This document shows, piece after piece, positions 37,414-47,864 of a stretch of DNA of 64,000 nt. Source of the DNA: Janthinobacterium rivuli (GTDB taxonomy: Bacteria > Pseudomonadota > Gammaproteobacteria > Burkholderiales > Burkholderiaceae_D). The position numbers and the translations under genes are program-made. The notes beneath the pieces were generated by a model. It was not told the DNA's origin, made no database searches, and saw only the letters and a list, made by a program, of their open reading frames with translations. How positions within the stretch are numbered: position 1 is the first letter of the stretch; each line of letters begins with the position of its first letter. The stretch lies in NCBI RefSeq assembly GCF_029690045.1, contig NZ_CP121464.1, positions 682,001 to 746,000 of the forward strand, in the 5' to 3' direction.

Positions 37414-37565
37414 TAAGTTGTACGCAGCAAACCCAAGTTTCGCTCAGTGGCAACTAGCTAAGTGAATGTAGTCGACCGCATCTGGTCGAGTAAGTGGAAG
37501 ACTATGATGGTCGTCCGCGAGTGTGCGAAGAACGCGCGCTCAACTGAAGATTGAAAGGAATTGAT

Positions 37566-38036
37566 ATGCCACGTCGTCGTGAAGTACCCAAGCGCGAAAT
37601 TTTGCCAGATCCAAAATTCGGCAACACTGATGTCGCTAAATTTGTAAACGTGCTGATGCTGTCCGGTAAGAAATCGGTTGCAGAAAACATCATCTACGGT
37701 GCTTTCGAGCACATCGCAGCAAAATCGGGTAAAGATCCACTCGAAGTTTTTGCTACCGCAATCAACAACGCCAAGCCGTTGGTTGAGGTGAAATCCCGTC
37801 GCGTCGGTGGTGCAAACTACCAGGTGCCGGTCGAAGTTCGCCCAGTCCGTCGTATGGCTCTGTCCATGCGTTGGTTGCGTGAAGCTGCTAACAAGCGCAG
37901 CGAAAAATCGATGCCACAACGCCTCGGCGGTGAGCTGATGGAAGCGGCTGAAAGCCGCGGCGGCGCGATGAAAAAACGCGACGAAGTCCATCGTATGGCT
38001 GAAGCGAACAAAGCGTTCTCGCATTTCCGCTTCTAA
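37566..38036 (+). CDS. rpsG: 30S ribosomal protein S7
   Basis: 156 residues, standard length. Starts [19 protein letters not shown] and ends in FSHFRF. S7 nucleates assembly of the 30S head on 16S rRNA. A clear AAAGGAA SD lies before the ATG. It follows rpsL after about 150 bases and is likely cotranscribed. Confidence 0.98.
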   Translation: MPRRREVPKREILPDPKFGNTDVAKFVNVLMLSGKKSVAENIIYGAFEHIAAKSGKDPLEVFATAINNAKPLVEVKSRRVGGANYQVPVEVRPVRRMALSMRWLREAANKRSEKSMPQRLGGELMEAAESRGGAMKKRDEVHRMAEANKAFSHFRF

Positions 38037-38144
38037 TATAAAGCCAGCTACCGCAAGGCGGCTGTCAAGCATCTGTTGTTCGAGGCCGGGCTCATTTTTG
38101 CAAAAAAATGCTGCTCGGTTTTGTCCATTCATTTAGGATTAATT

Positions 38145-40250
38145 ATGGCCCGCAAGACCCCCATTGAGCGCTATCGTAATATCGGTATCTCCGCTCACAT
38201 CGATGCAGGTAAGACGACCACGACCGAGCGCGTCCTGTTCTACACAGGCGTGAACCACAAGCTGGGCGAAGTCCATGATGGCGCTGCCACCACCGACTGG
38301 ATGGCACAGGAACAAGAGCGCGGTATCACGATTACCTCGGCTGCTGTTACGTGCTTCTGGAAAGGCATGGCAAACAACTTCCCAGCTCACCACATCAACA
38401 TCATCGACACCCCAGGCCACGTTGACTTCACCATTGAAGTGGAACGTTCGATGCGCGTGTTGGATGGCGCCTGCATGGTTTACTGTGCAGTCGGCGGCGT
38501 GCAGCCACAATCGGAAACGGTATGGCGTCAGGCTAACAAGTACAAAGTGCCACGTCTGGCCTTCGTGAACAAGATGGACCGTACCGGCGCCAACTTCTTC
38601 AAGGTCTACGATCAGATGCGTTCGCGTCTGAAAGCCAACCCAGTACCTATTCAGATGCCTATCGGCGCTGAAGACGTCTTCACCGGTGTTATCGATCTGG
38701 TCAAGATGAAAGCGGTTATCTGGGACGACGCGTCGCAAGGCATGAAGTTTGAATACGGCGACATTCCTGCACACCTGGCCGCTGATGCTGCCAAGTGGCG
38801 CGAGAACATGGTTGAAGCCGCTGCTGAAGCGTCGGAAGACCTGATGAACAAGTACCTGGAAGAAGGCGACCTCTCGGAAGAAGAGATCAAGGCTGCCCTG
38901 CGTCAGCGTACCATCGCCAGCGAAATCGTTCCAATGTTGTGCGGTACCGCCTTTAAAAACAAGGGCGTACAAGCCATGTTGGACGCGGTCATCGAGTACC
39001 TGCCATCGCCAATCGACATTCCACCTGTCCCAGGTCTGGACGAGGACGAGCAGCCAGTCGAGCGTGCCGCTGACGACAATGAGAAATTCTCGGCATTGGC
39101 GTTCAAGATCGCAACCGATCCGTTCGTCGGTCAGTTGTGCTTCATCCGTTGCTACTCGGGTACCCTGAATTCGGGCGACTCGGTGTTGAACTCCGTGAAG
39201 CAGAAGAAAGAGCGTATCGGCCGTATCGTGCAGATGCAAGCGAACGAACGCGAAGAAATCAAGGAAATGCGCGCTGGCGACATCGCCGCCGTTGTGGGTC
39301 TGAAAGACACCACCACTGGCGATACGCTTTGCGACGAGAAAGCCAGCGTCGTTCTGGAGCGCATGGTCTTCCCTGAGCCAGTGATTTCGCAGGCAGTCGA
39401 GCCAAAAACCAAGGCCGACCAGGAAAAAATGGGCCTGGCGCTGAACCGCCTGGCAGCAGAAGATCCATCGTTCCGCGTGCGTACCGATGAAGAATCGGGC
39501 CAGACCATCATCGCCGGTATGGGCGAGTTGCATCTGGACATCATCGTTGACCGCATGAAGCGCGAATTCAACGTTGAAGCCACCGTCGGCAAGCCACAAG
39601 TGGCTTACCGCGAAACGATCCGTAAAGTGTGCGAAGAGTCGGAAGGCAAATTCGTCAAGCAATCGGGTGGTCGTGGTCAATACGGTCACGTGGTTCTGAA
39701 GATCGAACCGCAAGAACCGGGCAAGGGCTTCGAATTCGTTGACGCGATCAAGGGCGGTACCGTTCCTCGCGAATACATCCCTGCAGTTGAAAAAGGTGTG
39801 CGCGACACGCTGACTTCGGGCGTGATGGCTGGTTACCCAGTCGTTGACGTGAAAGTCACGCTGTTCTTCGGTTCGTACCATGATGTTGACTCGAACGAAA
39901 ATGCATTCCGCATGGCCGCTTCGATGGCATTCAAAGATGGCTGCCGCAAAGCATCGCCAGTCATCCTGGAGCCAATGATGGCCGTGGAAGTGGAAACGCC
40001 GGAAGACTACGCCGGTACCGTGATGGGCGATCTGTCGTCGCGTCGCGGCATGGTGCAAGGCATGGATGAAATTGCTGGCGGTGGCGGCAAGATCATCAAG
40101 GCCGAAGTGCCTCTGTCGGAAATGTTCGGTTACGCTACGTCGTTGCGTTCGTCGACCCAAGGTCGTGCGACTTACACGATGGAATTCAAGCACTATGCTG
40201 AAGCACCTAAGCATGTGACTGAAGCAATCGTAAGCTCGAAAGCTAAGTAA
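38145..40250 (+). CDS. fusA: Translation elongation factor G
   Basis: 701 residues. GTPase motifs [13 protein letters not shown] (about 18-30), effector [17 protein letters not shown] and NKMD, then domains II-V ending in [11 protein letters not shown]. Catalyses ribosome translocation. The true start is the ATG at 38145 ([14 protein letters not shown]) after TTTAGGATTAATT; the frame is open further upstream but that part is not conserved. A GGGCCGGC/GCCGG-CCC hairpin (40261-40289) lies between it and tuf. Confidence 0.98.
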   Translation: MARKTPIERYRNIGISAHIDAGKTTTTERVLFYTGVNHKLGEVHDGAATTDWMAQEQERGITITSAAVTCFWKGMANNFPAHHINIIDTPGHVDFTIEVERSMRVLDGACMVYCAVGGVQPQSETVWRQANKYKVPRLAFVNKMDRTGANFFKVYDQMRSRLKANPVPIQMPIGAEDVFTGVIDLVKMKAVIWDDASQGMKFEYGDIPAHLAADAAKWRENMVEAAAEASEDLMNKYLEEGDLSEEEIKAALRQRTIASEIVPMLCGTAFKNKGVQAMLDAVIEYLPSPIDIPPVPGLDEDEQPVERAADDNEKFSALAFKIATDPFVGQLCFIRCYSGTLNSGDSVLNSVKQKKERIGRIVQMQANEREEIKEMRAGDIAAVVGLKDTTTGDTLCDEKASVVLERMVFPEPVISQAVEPKTKADQEKMGLALNRLAAEDPSFRVRTDEESGQTIIAGMGELHLDIIVDRMKREFNVEATVGKPQVAYRETIRKVCEESEGKFVKQSGGRGQYGHVVLKIEPQEPGKGFEFVDAIKGGTVPREYIPAVEKGVRDTLTSGVMAGYPVVDVKVTLFFGSYHDVDSNENAFRMAASMAFKDGCRKASPVILEPMMAVEVETPEDYAGTVMGDLSSRRGMVQGMDEIAGGGGKIIKAEVPLSEMFGYATSLRSSTQGRATYTMEFKHYAEAPKHVTEAIVSSKAK

Positions 40251-40260
40251 TAGAAGTTCC

Positions 40261-40289
40261 GGGCCGGCTTTCACGAGAATGCCGGTCCC
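40261..40289 (+). other. Hairpin between fusA and tuf
   Basis: Stem GGGCCGGC / GCCGG(T)CCC, 8 bp with one bulged base and a 12-base loop; no T run follows. It may be a processing or attenuation site giving separate control of tuf. Confidence 0.4.
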
Positions 40290-40322
40290 TACATTTAAAT
40301 CATTGTTCTAAGGAAGAATAAA

Positions 40323-41513
40323 ATGGCAAAAGGTAAATTCGAACGGACCAAGCCGCACGTCAACGTCGGCACCATCGGCCACGTCGACCACGGTAAAACC
40401 ACGCTGACCGCTGCAATCGCAACGGTTCTGTCGAAGAAATTCGGCGGCGAAGCTAAAGCATACGACCAGATCGATGCAGCACCAGAAGAAAAAGCGCGCG
40501 GTATCACGATTAACACCGCCCACGTCGAGTACGAAACGGAAACGCGTCACTACGCGCACGTTGACTGCCCAGGCCACGCCGATTACATCAAAAACATGAT
40601 TACCGGTGCTGCCCAGATGGACGGCGCGATCCTGGTGTGCTCCGCAGCTGACGGCCCAATGCCACAGACCCGCGAACACATCCTGCTGGCCCGCCAAGTT
40701 GGCGTTCCATACATCATCGTGTTCCTGAACAAGTGCGACCTGGTCGACGACGCAGAGCTGCTGGAACTGGTTGAAATGGAAGTGCGCGAGCTGTTGTCGA
40801 AGTACGAATTCCCAGGCGACGACCTGCCTATCATCAAAGGTTCGGCACGTATGGCGCTGGAAGGCAAAGAAGGCGAAATGGGCGTTGACGCGGTTCTGCG
40901 TCTGGCCGATGCGCTGGATGCTTACATCCCAACGCCAGAGCGCGCTGTTGACGGTGCTTTCCTGATGCCAGTGGAAGACGTGTTCTCGATCTCGGGTCGC
41001 GGTACCGTTGTGACCGGTCGTATCGAGCGCGGCATTGTTAAAGTCGGCGAAGAGATCGAAATCGTTGGTATCACCGATACCGTCAAAACGACTTGCACCG
41101 GCGTGGAAATGTTCCGCAAACTGCTGGACCAAGGTCAAGCTGGCGACAACGTTGGTCTGCTGCTGCGCGGCACCAAGCGTGAAGACGTGCAACGTGGTCA
41201 AGTTCTGGCCAAGCCAGGCTCGATCAAGCCGCATGCACACTTCACCGGCGAGATCTATGTTCTGTCGAAAGACGAAGGCGGCCGTCATACGCCATTCTTC
41301 AACAACTATCGTCCACAGTTCTACTTCCGCACGACGGACGTAACCGGTTCGATCGAGTTGCCAGCAGACAAAGAAATGGTCATGCCAGGCGATAACGTGT
41401 CGATCACCGTCAAGCTGATCAACCCGATCGCGATGGAAGAAGGTCTGCGCTTCGCTATCCGCGAAGGCGGCCGTACCGTCGGCGCTGGTGTTGTTGCAAA
41501 AATCCTGGCTTAA
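40323..41513 (+). CDS. tuf: Translation elongation factor Tu
   Basis: 396 residues. GHVDHGKT (19-26), [22 protein letters not shown] and NKCD motifs, then domains II and III ending [11 protein letters not shown]. Delivers aminoacyl-tRNA to the ribosome. SD AAGGAAG precedes the ATG. Probably one of two tuf copies in the genome; the second is usually near secE-nusG and is not in this window. Confidence 0.98.
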   Translation: MAKGKFERTKPHVNVGTIGHVDHGKTTLTAAIATVLSKKFGGEAKAYDQIDAAPEEKARGITINTAHVEYETETRHYAHVDCPGHADYIKNMITGAAQMDGAILVCSAADGPMPQTREHILLARQVGVPYIIVFLNKCDLVDDAELLELVEMEVRELLSKYEFPGDDLPIIKGSARMALEGKEGEMGVDAVLRLADALDAYIPTPERAVDGAFLMPVEDVFSISGRGTVVTGRIERGIVKVGEEIEIVGITDTVKTTCTGVEMFRKLLDQGQAGDNVGLLLRGTKREDVQRGQVLAKPGSIKPHAHFTGEIYVLSKDEGGRHTPFFNNYRPQFYFRTTDVTGSIELPADKEMVMPGDNVSITVKLINPIAMEEGLRFAIREGGRTVGAGVVAKILA

Positions 41514-41528
41514 TTCTTAAGCCTGCAT

Positions 41529-41564
41529 AAAAGAAGACGCGTCGTCGCCCGGCGCCCTTCTTTT
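41529..41564 (+). terminator. Probable terminator after tuf
   Basis: AAAAGAAG (41529-41536) pairs with CTTCTTTT (41557-41564) around a GC-rich 20-base loop, and a T run continues to 41565. Confidence 0.5.
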
Positions 41565-41692
41565 TATTCAACTGCCGGGGTTGGCAAGCATTTTGGTGCT
41601 ATCATGTCGACCCTGACGGTTGTTGCGTCAGAAATTCCCGTATGACCTCATTGCCGTGCAAACCGCGCGGTTCGTTCTTTTAAGGAAATATC

Positions 41693-42010
41693 ATGTCGGC
41701 ACCAAACCAAAAAATCCGTATCCGCCTGAAGGCTTTCGATTACAAACTGATCGACCAGTCCGCTCTGGAAATCGTTGAAACCGCGAAGCGCACCGGCGCT
41801 GTCGTCAAAGGCCCAGTACCACTGCCTACCCGTATTCAGCGTTTCGACGTGCTGCGTTCCCCGCACGTCAACAAAACTTCGCGCGATCAGTTCGAGATCC
41901 GTACGCACCAACGCCTGATGGACATCGTTGACCCAACGGACAAAACCGTTGACGCGCTGATGAAGCTGGACCTGCCAGCTGGTGTTGATGTCGAAATCAA
42001 ACTGCAATAA
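41693..42010 (+). CDS. rpsJ: 30S ribosomal protein S10
   Basis: 105 residues, standard for the family (about 103). Contains [16 protein letters not shown] and [19 protein letters not shown]. It also serves as NusE in antitermination. Strong SD (TTTTAAGGAAA). Unusually, rplC does not follow: a long hairpin and about 6.4 kb of unrelated genes intervene. Confidence 0.98.
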   Translation: MSAPNQKIRIRLKAFDYKLIDQSALEIVETAKRTGAVVKGPVPLPTRIQRFDVLRSPHVNKTSRDQFEIRTHQRLMDIVDPTDKTVDALMKLDLPAGVDVEIKLQ

Positions 42011-42051
42011 TTGTTTTTAAGCAGGCCGGCGGGGTGTCCCGCTGCCTGATG

Positions 42052-42095
42052 ATGGGGCCGGGCCTGCTCACGATCGTGAGTGCGCCCGGCCCCAT
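42052..42095 (+). terminator. Long hairpin after rpsJ
   Basis: Perfect 12-bp arms ATGGGGCCGGGC (42052-42063) and GCCCGGCCCCAT (42084-42095). The 20-base loop contains a second palindrome CTCACGATCGTGAG. No T run follows, so it may be a factor-dependent or processing signal; it marks the end of the rpsJ transcript unit. Confidence 0.6.
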
Positions 42096-42164
42096 TGCTA
42101 TTGGTGCCAGCGCATCTCTGCAAAATCGCTTTACAGTGCCGCAACTGGACGATAAAGTTGCCGC

Positions 42165-43010
42165 ATGCTTAATGCCCTCGATACCCACCTGTTAAATGCA
42201 GCTCCCCGTGAGCGCCTGCGCGGCTGGCCGCGTTTCCTGACCGAATTTTTGTATTTCGGCATCAAGGAGGCGAGGTCGTGCCTGTTCGTGGGGCTGTTTT
42301 TCGCTGCCGTGTTCCTGGTGCCGCGCGCTGGCCTGTTCGGCCTGCCGCGCTATGACGTGCTGCTGCTGGTGGCGCTGGCGATCCAGGGCGCGATGCTGTG
42401 GAGCGGGCTGGAAACGTGGGATGAATTGAAAGCCATCTGCCTGTTTCATGCGGTCGGCTTCGCGCTGGAGGTGTTCAAGGTGTCGGGGACGATCCAGTCG
42501 TGGAGCTATCCCGACTTCGCCTACACCAAGGTGTTCGGCGTGCCCCTGTTTTCCGGCTTCATGTATGCGGCCGTCGGCAGCTACATCATCCAGACCTGGC
42601 GCCTGCTCGACATGCGGATCCGCCACCATCCGCCATACTGGATGGCGGTGCTGATCGCGCTGCTGATTTACGCCAACTTCTTTACTCACCACTACATCGG
42701 CGACTATCGCTGGTACCTGGCCGCCTGCGCGCTGGGCCTGTACGCGCGCACCAGCGTGGTGTTCCGTCCGCTCGACCGCGACCGCAGCATGCCCTTGCTG
42801 CTCGGTTTCGTGCTGGTCGGCTTCTTCATCTGGCTGGCTGAAAACATCAGCACCTTCTGGGGCGTATGGCGCTATCCGAACCAGCTTGGCGCCTGGTCGG
42901 TCGTGCATGTCAGCAAATGGAGCTCGTGGTCGCTGCTGGTGGTGATGACGTTCACCATCGTGGCCCACCTCAAGCACATCAAGGCCAGCATCCACGTCGC
43001 CCAGCCCTAG
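42165..43010 (+). CDS. DUF817 family integral membrane protein
   Basis: 281 residues with about eight hydrophobic helices (for example CLFVGLFFAAVFLVP, YDVLLLVALAIQGAMLW, WMAVLIALLIYANF, LLLGFVLVGFFIWLA, SWSLLVVMTFTIVAHL) and family-like segments FLYFGIKEARSC, HYIGDYRWYL and LAENISTFWGVWRYP. Function unknown. It is the first gene in the block that separates rpsJ from rplC; no good SD is seen before the ATG. Confidence 0.85.
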   Translation: MLNALDTHLLNAAPRERLRGWPRFLTEFLYFGIKEARSCLFVGLFFAAVFLVPRAGLFGLPRYDVLLLVALAIQGAMLWSGLETWDELKAICLFHAVGFALEVFKVSGTIQSWSYPDFAYTKVFGVPLFSGFMYAAVGSYIIQTWRLLDMRIRHHPPYWMAVLIALLIYANFFTHHYIGDYRWYLAACALGLYARTSVVFRPLDRDRSMPLLLGFVLVGFFIWLAENISTFWGVWRYPNQLGAWSVVHVSKWSSWSLLVVMTFTIVAHLKHIKASIHVAQP

Positions 43011-43029
43011 GCCGGGCACCGGAAGTCTC

Positions 43030-43578
43030 TTATTGCAGGCTGGCCGCGACGGCTTCAAAGCGCGCGCCCAGTGCCGCCTGCGGACCGCCTTGCAGCTGCT
43101 TCGCGTACTGGCGCAGCACTTCCGCCGAATACGTGCGCGAGGCGGGCGACAGCTTCGGCAGCAGCGGCAGCACGCGTTCCAGATAGCCTGTGCCTTCCTG
43201 CCATTTGCCTTGCGCTGCCAGGGCCGACGCCAGTTCCACCATGCGCCGGCCGACGCGCGCGTCGCTGCGCGGCTGCGCCGCTTCTTCCGTGGCCAGCGCT
43301 TGCCGGTACAACTGCTCCGCTTCCGCATTCTTGCCCTGCAAACGCTTGATGCGGCCCAGGTTGTACTGGCGCTGCGAGAGGATGTCCGCGCTGGCCCCGG
43401 CTTGCTCGGCGCTGCGCAGCGCCTGTACGCAAGCCAGTTCCGCTTCGCCAAACTGGCCTTTGAGTTCGGCCGCGTTGCAGGCGTCGTGCTGTTCATTGGA
43501 GGTGGTGAGCGTCGCTGGCGCCGCGCAGGCGGCCAGCAGGCTGACGGCGCATAGCAGGCTGATGGTATGGGTCTTCAT
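43030..43578 (-). CDS. Lipoprotein with tetratricopeptide-like repeats
   Basis: 182 residues. The signal ends in a lipobox, SLLAAC (Cys about residue 18). The mature part carries helical repeats of TPR type (AELACVQALRSAEQAG, RQYNLGRIKRLQGKNAEAEQLYRQAL, GKWQEGTGYLERVLPLL). Probably an envelope scaffold; partner unknown. It is divergent from the creBCD genes, so it may share their promoter region. Confidence 0.75.
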   Translation of the reverse strand: MKTHTISLLCAVSLLAACAAPATLTTSNEQHDACNAAELKGQFGEAELACVQALRSAEQAGASADILSQRQYNLGRIKRLQGKNAEAEQLYRQALATEEAAQPRSDARVGRRMVELASALAAQGKWQEGTGYLERVLPLLPKLSPASRTYSAEVLRQYAKQLQGGPQAALGARFEAVAASLQ

Positions 43579-43743
43579 AGTCTCCTCGGACGGGTGTCAA
43601 ACACGGTGTATCGGTGGAGTCATGCCGTAATAAATATACTATAAGTTTTTTGGGATGGGCGGCTTTTTGCCAGCGCACGCGATTGACGCCGCTCGCGTGC
43701 TTCGGGGATACTCCGGGCTTGTCCATTAATGCGTGCCGCCGCC

Positions 43744-44469
43744 ATGTCCAAGACTGTCCTGATCGTGGAAGATGAACAGGCGATTGCCGACAGCATCGCC
43801 TATGCCTTGCGCACGGACGGCTTTACGCCGCGCCATGTGATGTTGGGCGAGCACGCCCTGGCCGCGCTGCGCCCAACGCCCGGCGAAGCCGCGCAGATGC
43901 CCGTTCTGGTAGTGCTTGACGTGGGCTTGCCCGACATGAGCGGGCTGGAAGTGTGCCGCCGGCTGCGCCAGTTTTCCGAGGTGCCGGTGATCTTCCTGAC
44001 GGCTCGCAGCGACGAGATCGACCGTATCGTCGGCCTGGAAATCGGCGCCGACGATTACGTCACGAAGCCGTTTTCGCCACGCGAACTAGTGGCGCGCATC
44101 CGCGTCATCCTGCGCCGCGCGGGTGTCGCGCAAGCTCCCCGCGAGACTGGCATGACGATAGCCGCGCCTGCCGCCGCGCCGGCGCGCTTCGAGTTGCGCG
44201 CGCTGGAGGCGAAAGTGCTCTTTCACGGCCAGCCGCTGGACCTGACCCGCTATGAATACCTGTTGCTGAAAACCCTGCTCGAGCATCCGGGCCACGTGCT
44301 GTCGCGCGCGCAGCTGATGGAGCGCGTGTGGAGCGGGGCGCCCGATACGCTTGAGCGCACAGTCGACGCACACGTCAAATCGCTGCGCGCCAAGCTGCGT
44401 GCCGTCGATGCGCAGGTCGATCCCATCCAGACCCACCGTGGCCTCGGCTACAGCCTGGCCGGCGCATGA
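43744..44469 (+). CDS. creB: Two-component response regulator CreB
   Basis: 241 residues, OmpR/PhoB type. Receiver domain with EDE near the N-terminus, phosphoacceptor D59 (VVLDVGLPDMSGLEV) and K (VTKPFSPREL); winged-helix DNA-binding domain with RYEYLLLKTLLEHPGHVLSRAQLMERVW and RTVDAHVKSLRAKL. Start is either ATG 43744 or 43729. Followed with overlap by the kinase and then creD, the canonical creBCD order. No clear TTCAC-N6-TTCAC Cre box was found upstream. Confidence 0.9.
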   Translation: MSKTVLIVEDEQAIADSIAYALRTDGFTPRHVMLGEHALAALRPTPGEAAQMPVLVVLDVGLPDMSGLEVCRRLRQFSEVPVIFLTARSDEIDRIVGLEIGADDYVTKPFSPRELVARIRVILRRAGVAQAPRETGMTIAAPAAAPARFELRALEAKVLFHGQPLDLTRYEYLLLKTLLEHPGHVLSRAQLMERVWSGAPDTLERTVDAHVKSLRAKLRAVDAQVDPIQTHRGLGYSLAGA

Positions 44470-45887
44470 AGATCGGCCTGCGCATCCTGCTCGGCTACTT
44501 CCTGATCGTCGGGCTGGCCGCATGGTTCCTGCTGAATGTCTTCATGGAGCAGGTCAAGCCCGGCGTGCGCTCGACCCTGGAAGACACCCTGGTCGATACC
44601 TCGCAACTGCTGGCCAGCCTGGTGGCGCCCGACCTGAAGGCGGGCACGCTGGCGCAGTCGCCCGTGGCCGAACGCATGCAGGATTACGCGCGCCATGGCG
44701 TGGACGTGAATATCAATGGCGTGCGCAAGCGCACGCTCGATTACCGCATCACCATCACGGACCGGCACGGCATCGTGCTGTTCGATTCCAGCGGGCGCGA
44801 CGTGGGGCGCGACTATTCGCGCTGGAATGACGTGTACCTCACCTTGCAGGGCAAGTATGGCGCGCGCAGCACGCGCAGCCGGCCCGACGACGAGATGTCG
44901 ACCGTCATGCATGTGGCCGCGCCGATTCGCGACGGCAATGAGGTGATCGGCGTGCTGACGGTGGCCAAGCCGAACGCCAGCGTGCAAGCGTTTGTCGAGC
45001 GCAGCCAGCGCAAGATATTGCAGCGCGGCGCCATCCTGTTGCTGCTGTCGCTGCTGATCGGCCTGGCATTTGCCTGGTGGCTGCACCATGCGCTGGGCAA
45101 GCTGATGCATTACATCGGCGACGTGGAAGCGGGGCGCAAGGTGGCGCTGCCGGCGCTGGGAAAGAACGAGATCGGCACTTTGGGGCGGGCGCTCGAGGCG
45201 ATGCGCACGCGCCTGGAAGGCAAGGAATACGTGGAGCAGCTGATGCACACCCTGGCGCATGAATTGAAAAGCCCGATCGCCGCCATCCAGGCCTCGGCCG
45301 AGCTGCTGCAGGAAGACATGCCGCCGGCCGAGCGCCGCCAGTTCCTTGCCAGCATCCTGGAGCAGAATGCGCGCCAGCGGCAACTGATCGACAAGCTGCT
45401 GGCCCTCGTGCGCGTGGAAAAACAGCAACGGCTGGATCACCCTGAGCGCATCGCGCTGGCGCCCCTGCTGGCGCAAGTGGCGCAGGACGCGGCCGCCACC
45501 CTGGCGGCGCGCGGCGTGCGCCTGCAGTTGCAGGCGGAAGAGGGCAGTGTGGCCGGGGACGCCTTGCTGCTGCGCCAGGCGCTGGGCAATTTGCTCGACA
45601 ACGCGGCCGGCTTTGCGCCACCGGGCAGTTGCATCGACCTGACGGCGCGGCGCCAGGGCAGTCAGGTGGAAATTGCCGTGCGCGACCGTGGCGCGGGCAT
45701 CCCCGCGTATGCGCTGGAACGCGTCTTCGAGCGTTTCTATTCCCTGCCGCGCCCGAGCGCCGGCAAGAGCACGGGCCTGGGCTTGCCCTTCGTGCGCGAG
45801 GTGGCCTCGCTGCATGGCGGCACGGTCGAAGTGCTCAATCATGCGCAGGGCGGCGCCTGCGCGCGCCTGTGCCTGCCACTAGCCTAG
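44466..45887 (+). CDS. creC: Two-component sensor histidine kinase CreC
   Basis: 473 residues: a membrane helix (about 5-24), a periplasmic sensor domain (about 30-180), a second helix (about 183-203, GAILLLLSLLIGLAFAWWL), HAMP, HisKA with phosphoacceptor in HTLAHELKSPIAAIQ (H about 264), and a HATPase domain with LGNLLDNAAGF, RDRGAGIP and STGLGLPFVREV. Its start overlaps creB by 4 bases. CreC responds to metabolic or envelope state in other proteobacteria; the signal here is unknown. Confidence 0.93.
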   Translation: MKIGLRILLGYFLIVGLAAWFLLNVFMEQVKPGVRSTLEDTLVDTSQLLASLVAPDLKAGTLAQSPVAERMQDYARHGVDVNINGVRKRTLDYRITITDRHGIVLFDSSGRDVGRDYSRWNDVYLTLQGKYGARSTRSRPDDEMSTVMHVAAPIRDGNEVIGVLTVAKPNASVQAFVERSQRKILQRGAILLLLSLLIGLAFAWWLHHALGKLMHYIGDVEAGRKVALPALGKNEIGTLGRALEAMRTRLEGKEYVEQLMHTLAHELKSPIAAIQASAELLQEDMPPAERRQFLASILEQNARQRQLIDKLLALVRVEKQQRLDHPERIALAPLLAQVAQDAAATLAARGVRLQLQAEEGSVAGDALLLRQALGNLLDNAAGFAPPGSCIDLTARRQGSQVEIAVRDRGAGIPAYALERVFERFYSLPRPSAGKSTGLGLPFVREVASLHGGTVEVLNHAQGGACARLCLPLA

Positions 45888-45973
45888 CGCACTTTATTTT
45901 CCCGCTTCACACGGACTGCATCGTCAGCGCATACAGCTTTTTTACACTGGCGCCCTTACTTCAAGGATGCGCC

Positions 45974-47365
45974 ATGCAAAAAACTCTGTTAGTCAAAGCC
46001 TTGATCGTGTTCGGCCTGATGCTGCTGATCGGCCTGCCTTTGCTGATGATTCAGGAAACGATCAAGGAGCGGATGGAATTCCGCCAGGAAGCCGTCAACA
46101 GCATCGCCGCCGATTCGGTGCGCGAACAAACCATCATCGGTCCCATCCTCGTGATCCCGTATGTGGAGCAATATGACGAGCGGGTCGAGATCGCCGTCGA
46201 CAAGGAGCAGAAAGGCAGCGTGCCGGCGCAGACGCAGGTGCAGCGCCGCGTCATGCAGCGCCGCTTGCTGGTGTACCCGAACCTCTTGCTGCAGGAAGGC
46301 ACCATCGAGACCGACCGCCGCTACCGTGGCATCCACCAGGTGCTGGTGTACAGCGGCCAGCATGCGTTCAAGGGCGACTTCACGGTGCCCAGTCTTGAGC
46401 AGTTGCCGCGCAAGACGCCGGACGCGCGCGTGACCCTGGGCGAGCCGTTTGTTGCCTTGTCCATCGAGGACGTGCGCGGCATCCGCAACATCCCGAAAAT
46501 CGACTGGGGCGGGCGCCAGATCGAATTCGAACAGGGCACCGACCTGTTTGCCTTCCGCAGCGGCCTGCATGCACCCCTGGGCGCCATGCCGCTGGCGCAA
46601 GCGCAGCAGGTGAAATTCAGTTTTGACCTGGGACTGGACGGCATCGAACGCCAGCATTTCGTGCCGGTGGCGAAAAATAGCCAGATCAGCATCAAGTCGA
46701 ACTGGCCCCATCCGCAGTTTGGCGGGCGCTTCCTGCCGTCGCCGAAACACCGCCAGATCAATGCCGAGGGCTTTCAGGTCGAATGGAATATCTCGTCGCT
46801 GGCCAGCAATGCGCAAACGCAGCTGAGCACGATCGAGGGCGAGTTCAAGGTGCCCGACAGCGCACCGCTGGGCCAGGTGGACCGTTTCAGCGTCGGCTTC
46901 ATCGAGCCGATCAATGTGTATTCGCAGTCGGACCGGGCCACCAAGTATGGCTTGCTGTTTGTGGCGTTGACGTTTGCCGCCTTCTTCATCTTCGAGATCC
47001 TGAAGAGTCTGCCGATCCATCCCGTGCAATATCTGCTGGTGGGCCTGTCGCTGGTGATCTTCTTCCTGCTGCTGGTGGGCCTGGCCGAGCATATCGCTTT
47101 CCTTGCCGCTTACCTGATCGCCAGCGCCGCCTGTATCGCGCTGACCAGTTTTTACCTGGCGCATGTATTGCACAACGCCTGGCGCGGCATCGGCTTCGGC
47201 GTGGCGCTGACCATGCTGTATGGCGCCCTGTACGGATTGCTGAACTCGGAAAACAATGCGCTGGTGATGGGCAGCATCCTGCTGTTCGCCGTCCTGGCCG
47301 CCATCATGGTGGCGACGCGCAAGGTTGACTGGTATCAGATTGGCAAAGGAGCGCCGCAGGAATAG
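45974..47365 (+). CDS. creD: Inner membrane protein CreD
   Basis: 463 residues, the usual CreD length. An N-terminal helix (LVKALIVFGLMLLIGLPLLMI), a large periplasmic beta-rich domain with QTIIGPILVIPYVE and YRGIHQVLVYSGQHAFKGDF, and a C-terminal bundle of about five helices (YGLLFVALTFAAFFIFEIL and following). The ATG at 45974 has AAGGA upstream; the frame is open earlier but that part is not CreD. Its expression is the classical output of CreBC and it affects envelope and beta-lactam responses. Confidence 0.95.
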   Translation: MQKTLLVKALIVFGLMLLIGLPLLMIQETIKERMEFRQEAVNSIAADSVREQTIIGPILVIPYVEQYDERVEIAVDKEQKGSVPAQTQVQRRVMQRRLLVYPNLLLQEGTIETDRRYRGIHQVLVYSGQHAFKGDFTVPSLEQLPRKTPDARVTLGEPFVALSIEDVRGIRNIPKIDWGGRQIEFEQGTDLFAFRSGLHAPLGAMPLAQAQQVKFSFDLGLDGIERQHFVPVAKNSQISIKSNWPHPQFGGRFLPSPKHRQINAEGFQVEWNISSLASNAQTQLSTIEGEFKVPDSAPLGQVDRFSVGFIEPINVYSQSDRATKYGLLFVALTFAAFFIFEILKSLPIHPVQYLLVGLSLVIFFLLLVGLAEHIAFLAAYLIASAACIALTSFYLAHVLHNAWRGIGFGVALTMLYGALYGLLNSENNALVMGSILLFAVLAAIMVATRKVDWYQIGKGAPQE

Positions 47366-47399
47366 GGGCCATCCGGGCGCCATGCGCCTCCGCATTTGC

Positions 47400-47440
47400 A
47401 GCCAGCCATGACGGTGATATGTCCTGGCTGGCTTTTTATT
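47400..47440 (+). terminator. Intrinsic terminator after creD
   Basis: AGCCAGCC (47400-47407) and GGCTGGCT (47426-47433) arms followed by TTTTATTT. It separates creBCD from the small cysteine-rich genes. Confidence 0.85.
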
Positions 47441-47608
47441 TGGCCGGGAGGAACGTGGCACAATAATTGGTAGTTGGTTGGTATTGTTTACGGTATTCTA
47501 TTGGCATTGCTTTTTAGGCAATGGCGGGCGCCGTGGCGCCGGCCCGGGGCGGTGCGAGGATGGCGTGTCGTCCTGGTTGTTGTTCCATCTGATAAACGGA
47601 GATGAAAT

Positions 47609-47797
47609 ATGATCAAGAAGACGATGGCTTTCCTGTTTGCGCTGGGCCTGAGCGCCTCGTATGCATTTGCCGCCGGCGATGTCACGCAGTGCTATAGCGA
47701 GTGCGGGCAGAAGGTGGCCAATTGCCGGGCGCACCTCGGTGGCAGCCCCATCTGCGAGGACTTGTACGAGCATTGTCTGGCCAATTGCCAGAAGTAA
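47609..47797 (+). CDS. Small secreted twin-CX3C cysteine-rich peptide, copy 1
   Basis: 62 residues: a signal peptide with probable cleavage at AFA-AG (about residue 21), then a mature peptide of about 40 residues with six cysteines at 28, 32, 39, 49, 56 and 60. The pattern CX3C-x6-C-x9-C-x6-CX3C is mirror symmetric and suits a disulfide-stapled helical hairpin. The SD GGAG is 7 bases before the ATG. The next gene is a paralogue of exactly the same length. No family recognised. No convincing promoter was found in the 170 bases after the creD terminator. Confidence 0.85.
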   Translation: MIKKTMAFLFALGLSASYAFAAGDVTQCYSECGQKVANCRAHLGGSPICEDLYEHCLANCQK

Positions 47798-47864
47798 GCA
47801 CCTGCTCCCGGCAGCTTGCCTGGGTACGCTTTGATTCCTGAAAAAAACACAATTGGAGACATGC

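Noticed and set aside
45888-45973. Cre box (TTCAC-N6-TTCAC) upstream of creD
   Set aside because: Only one TTCAC half is present in CTTCACACGGACTGCATC; the second half does not match.
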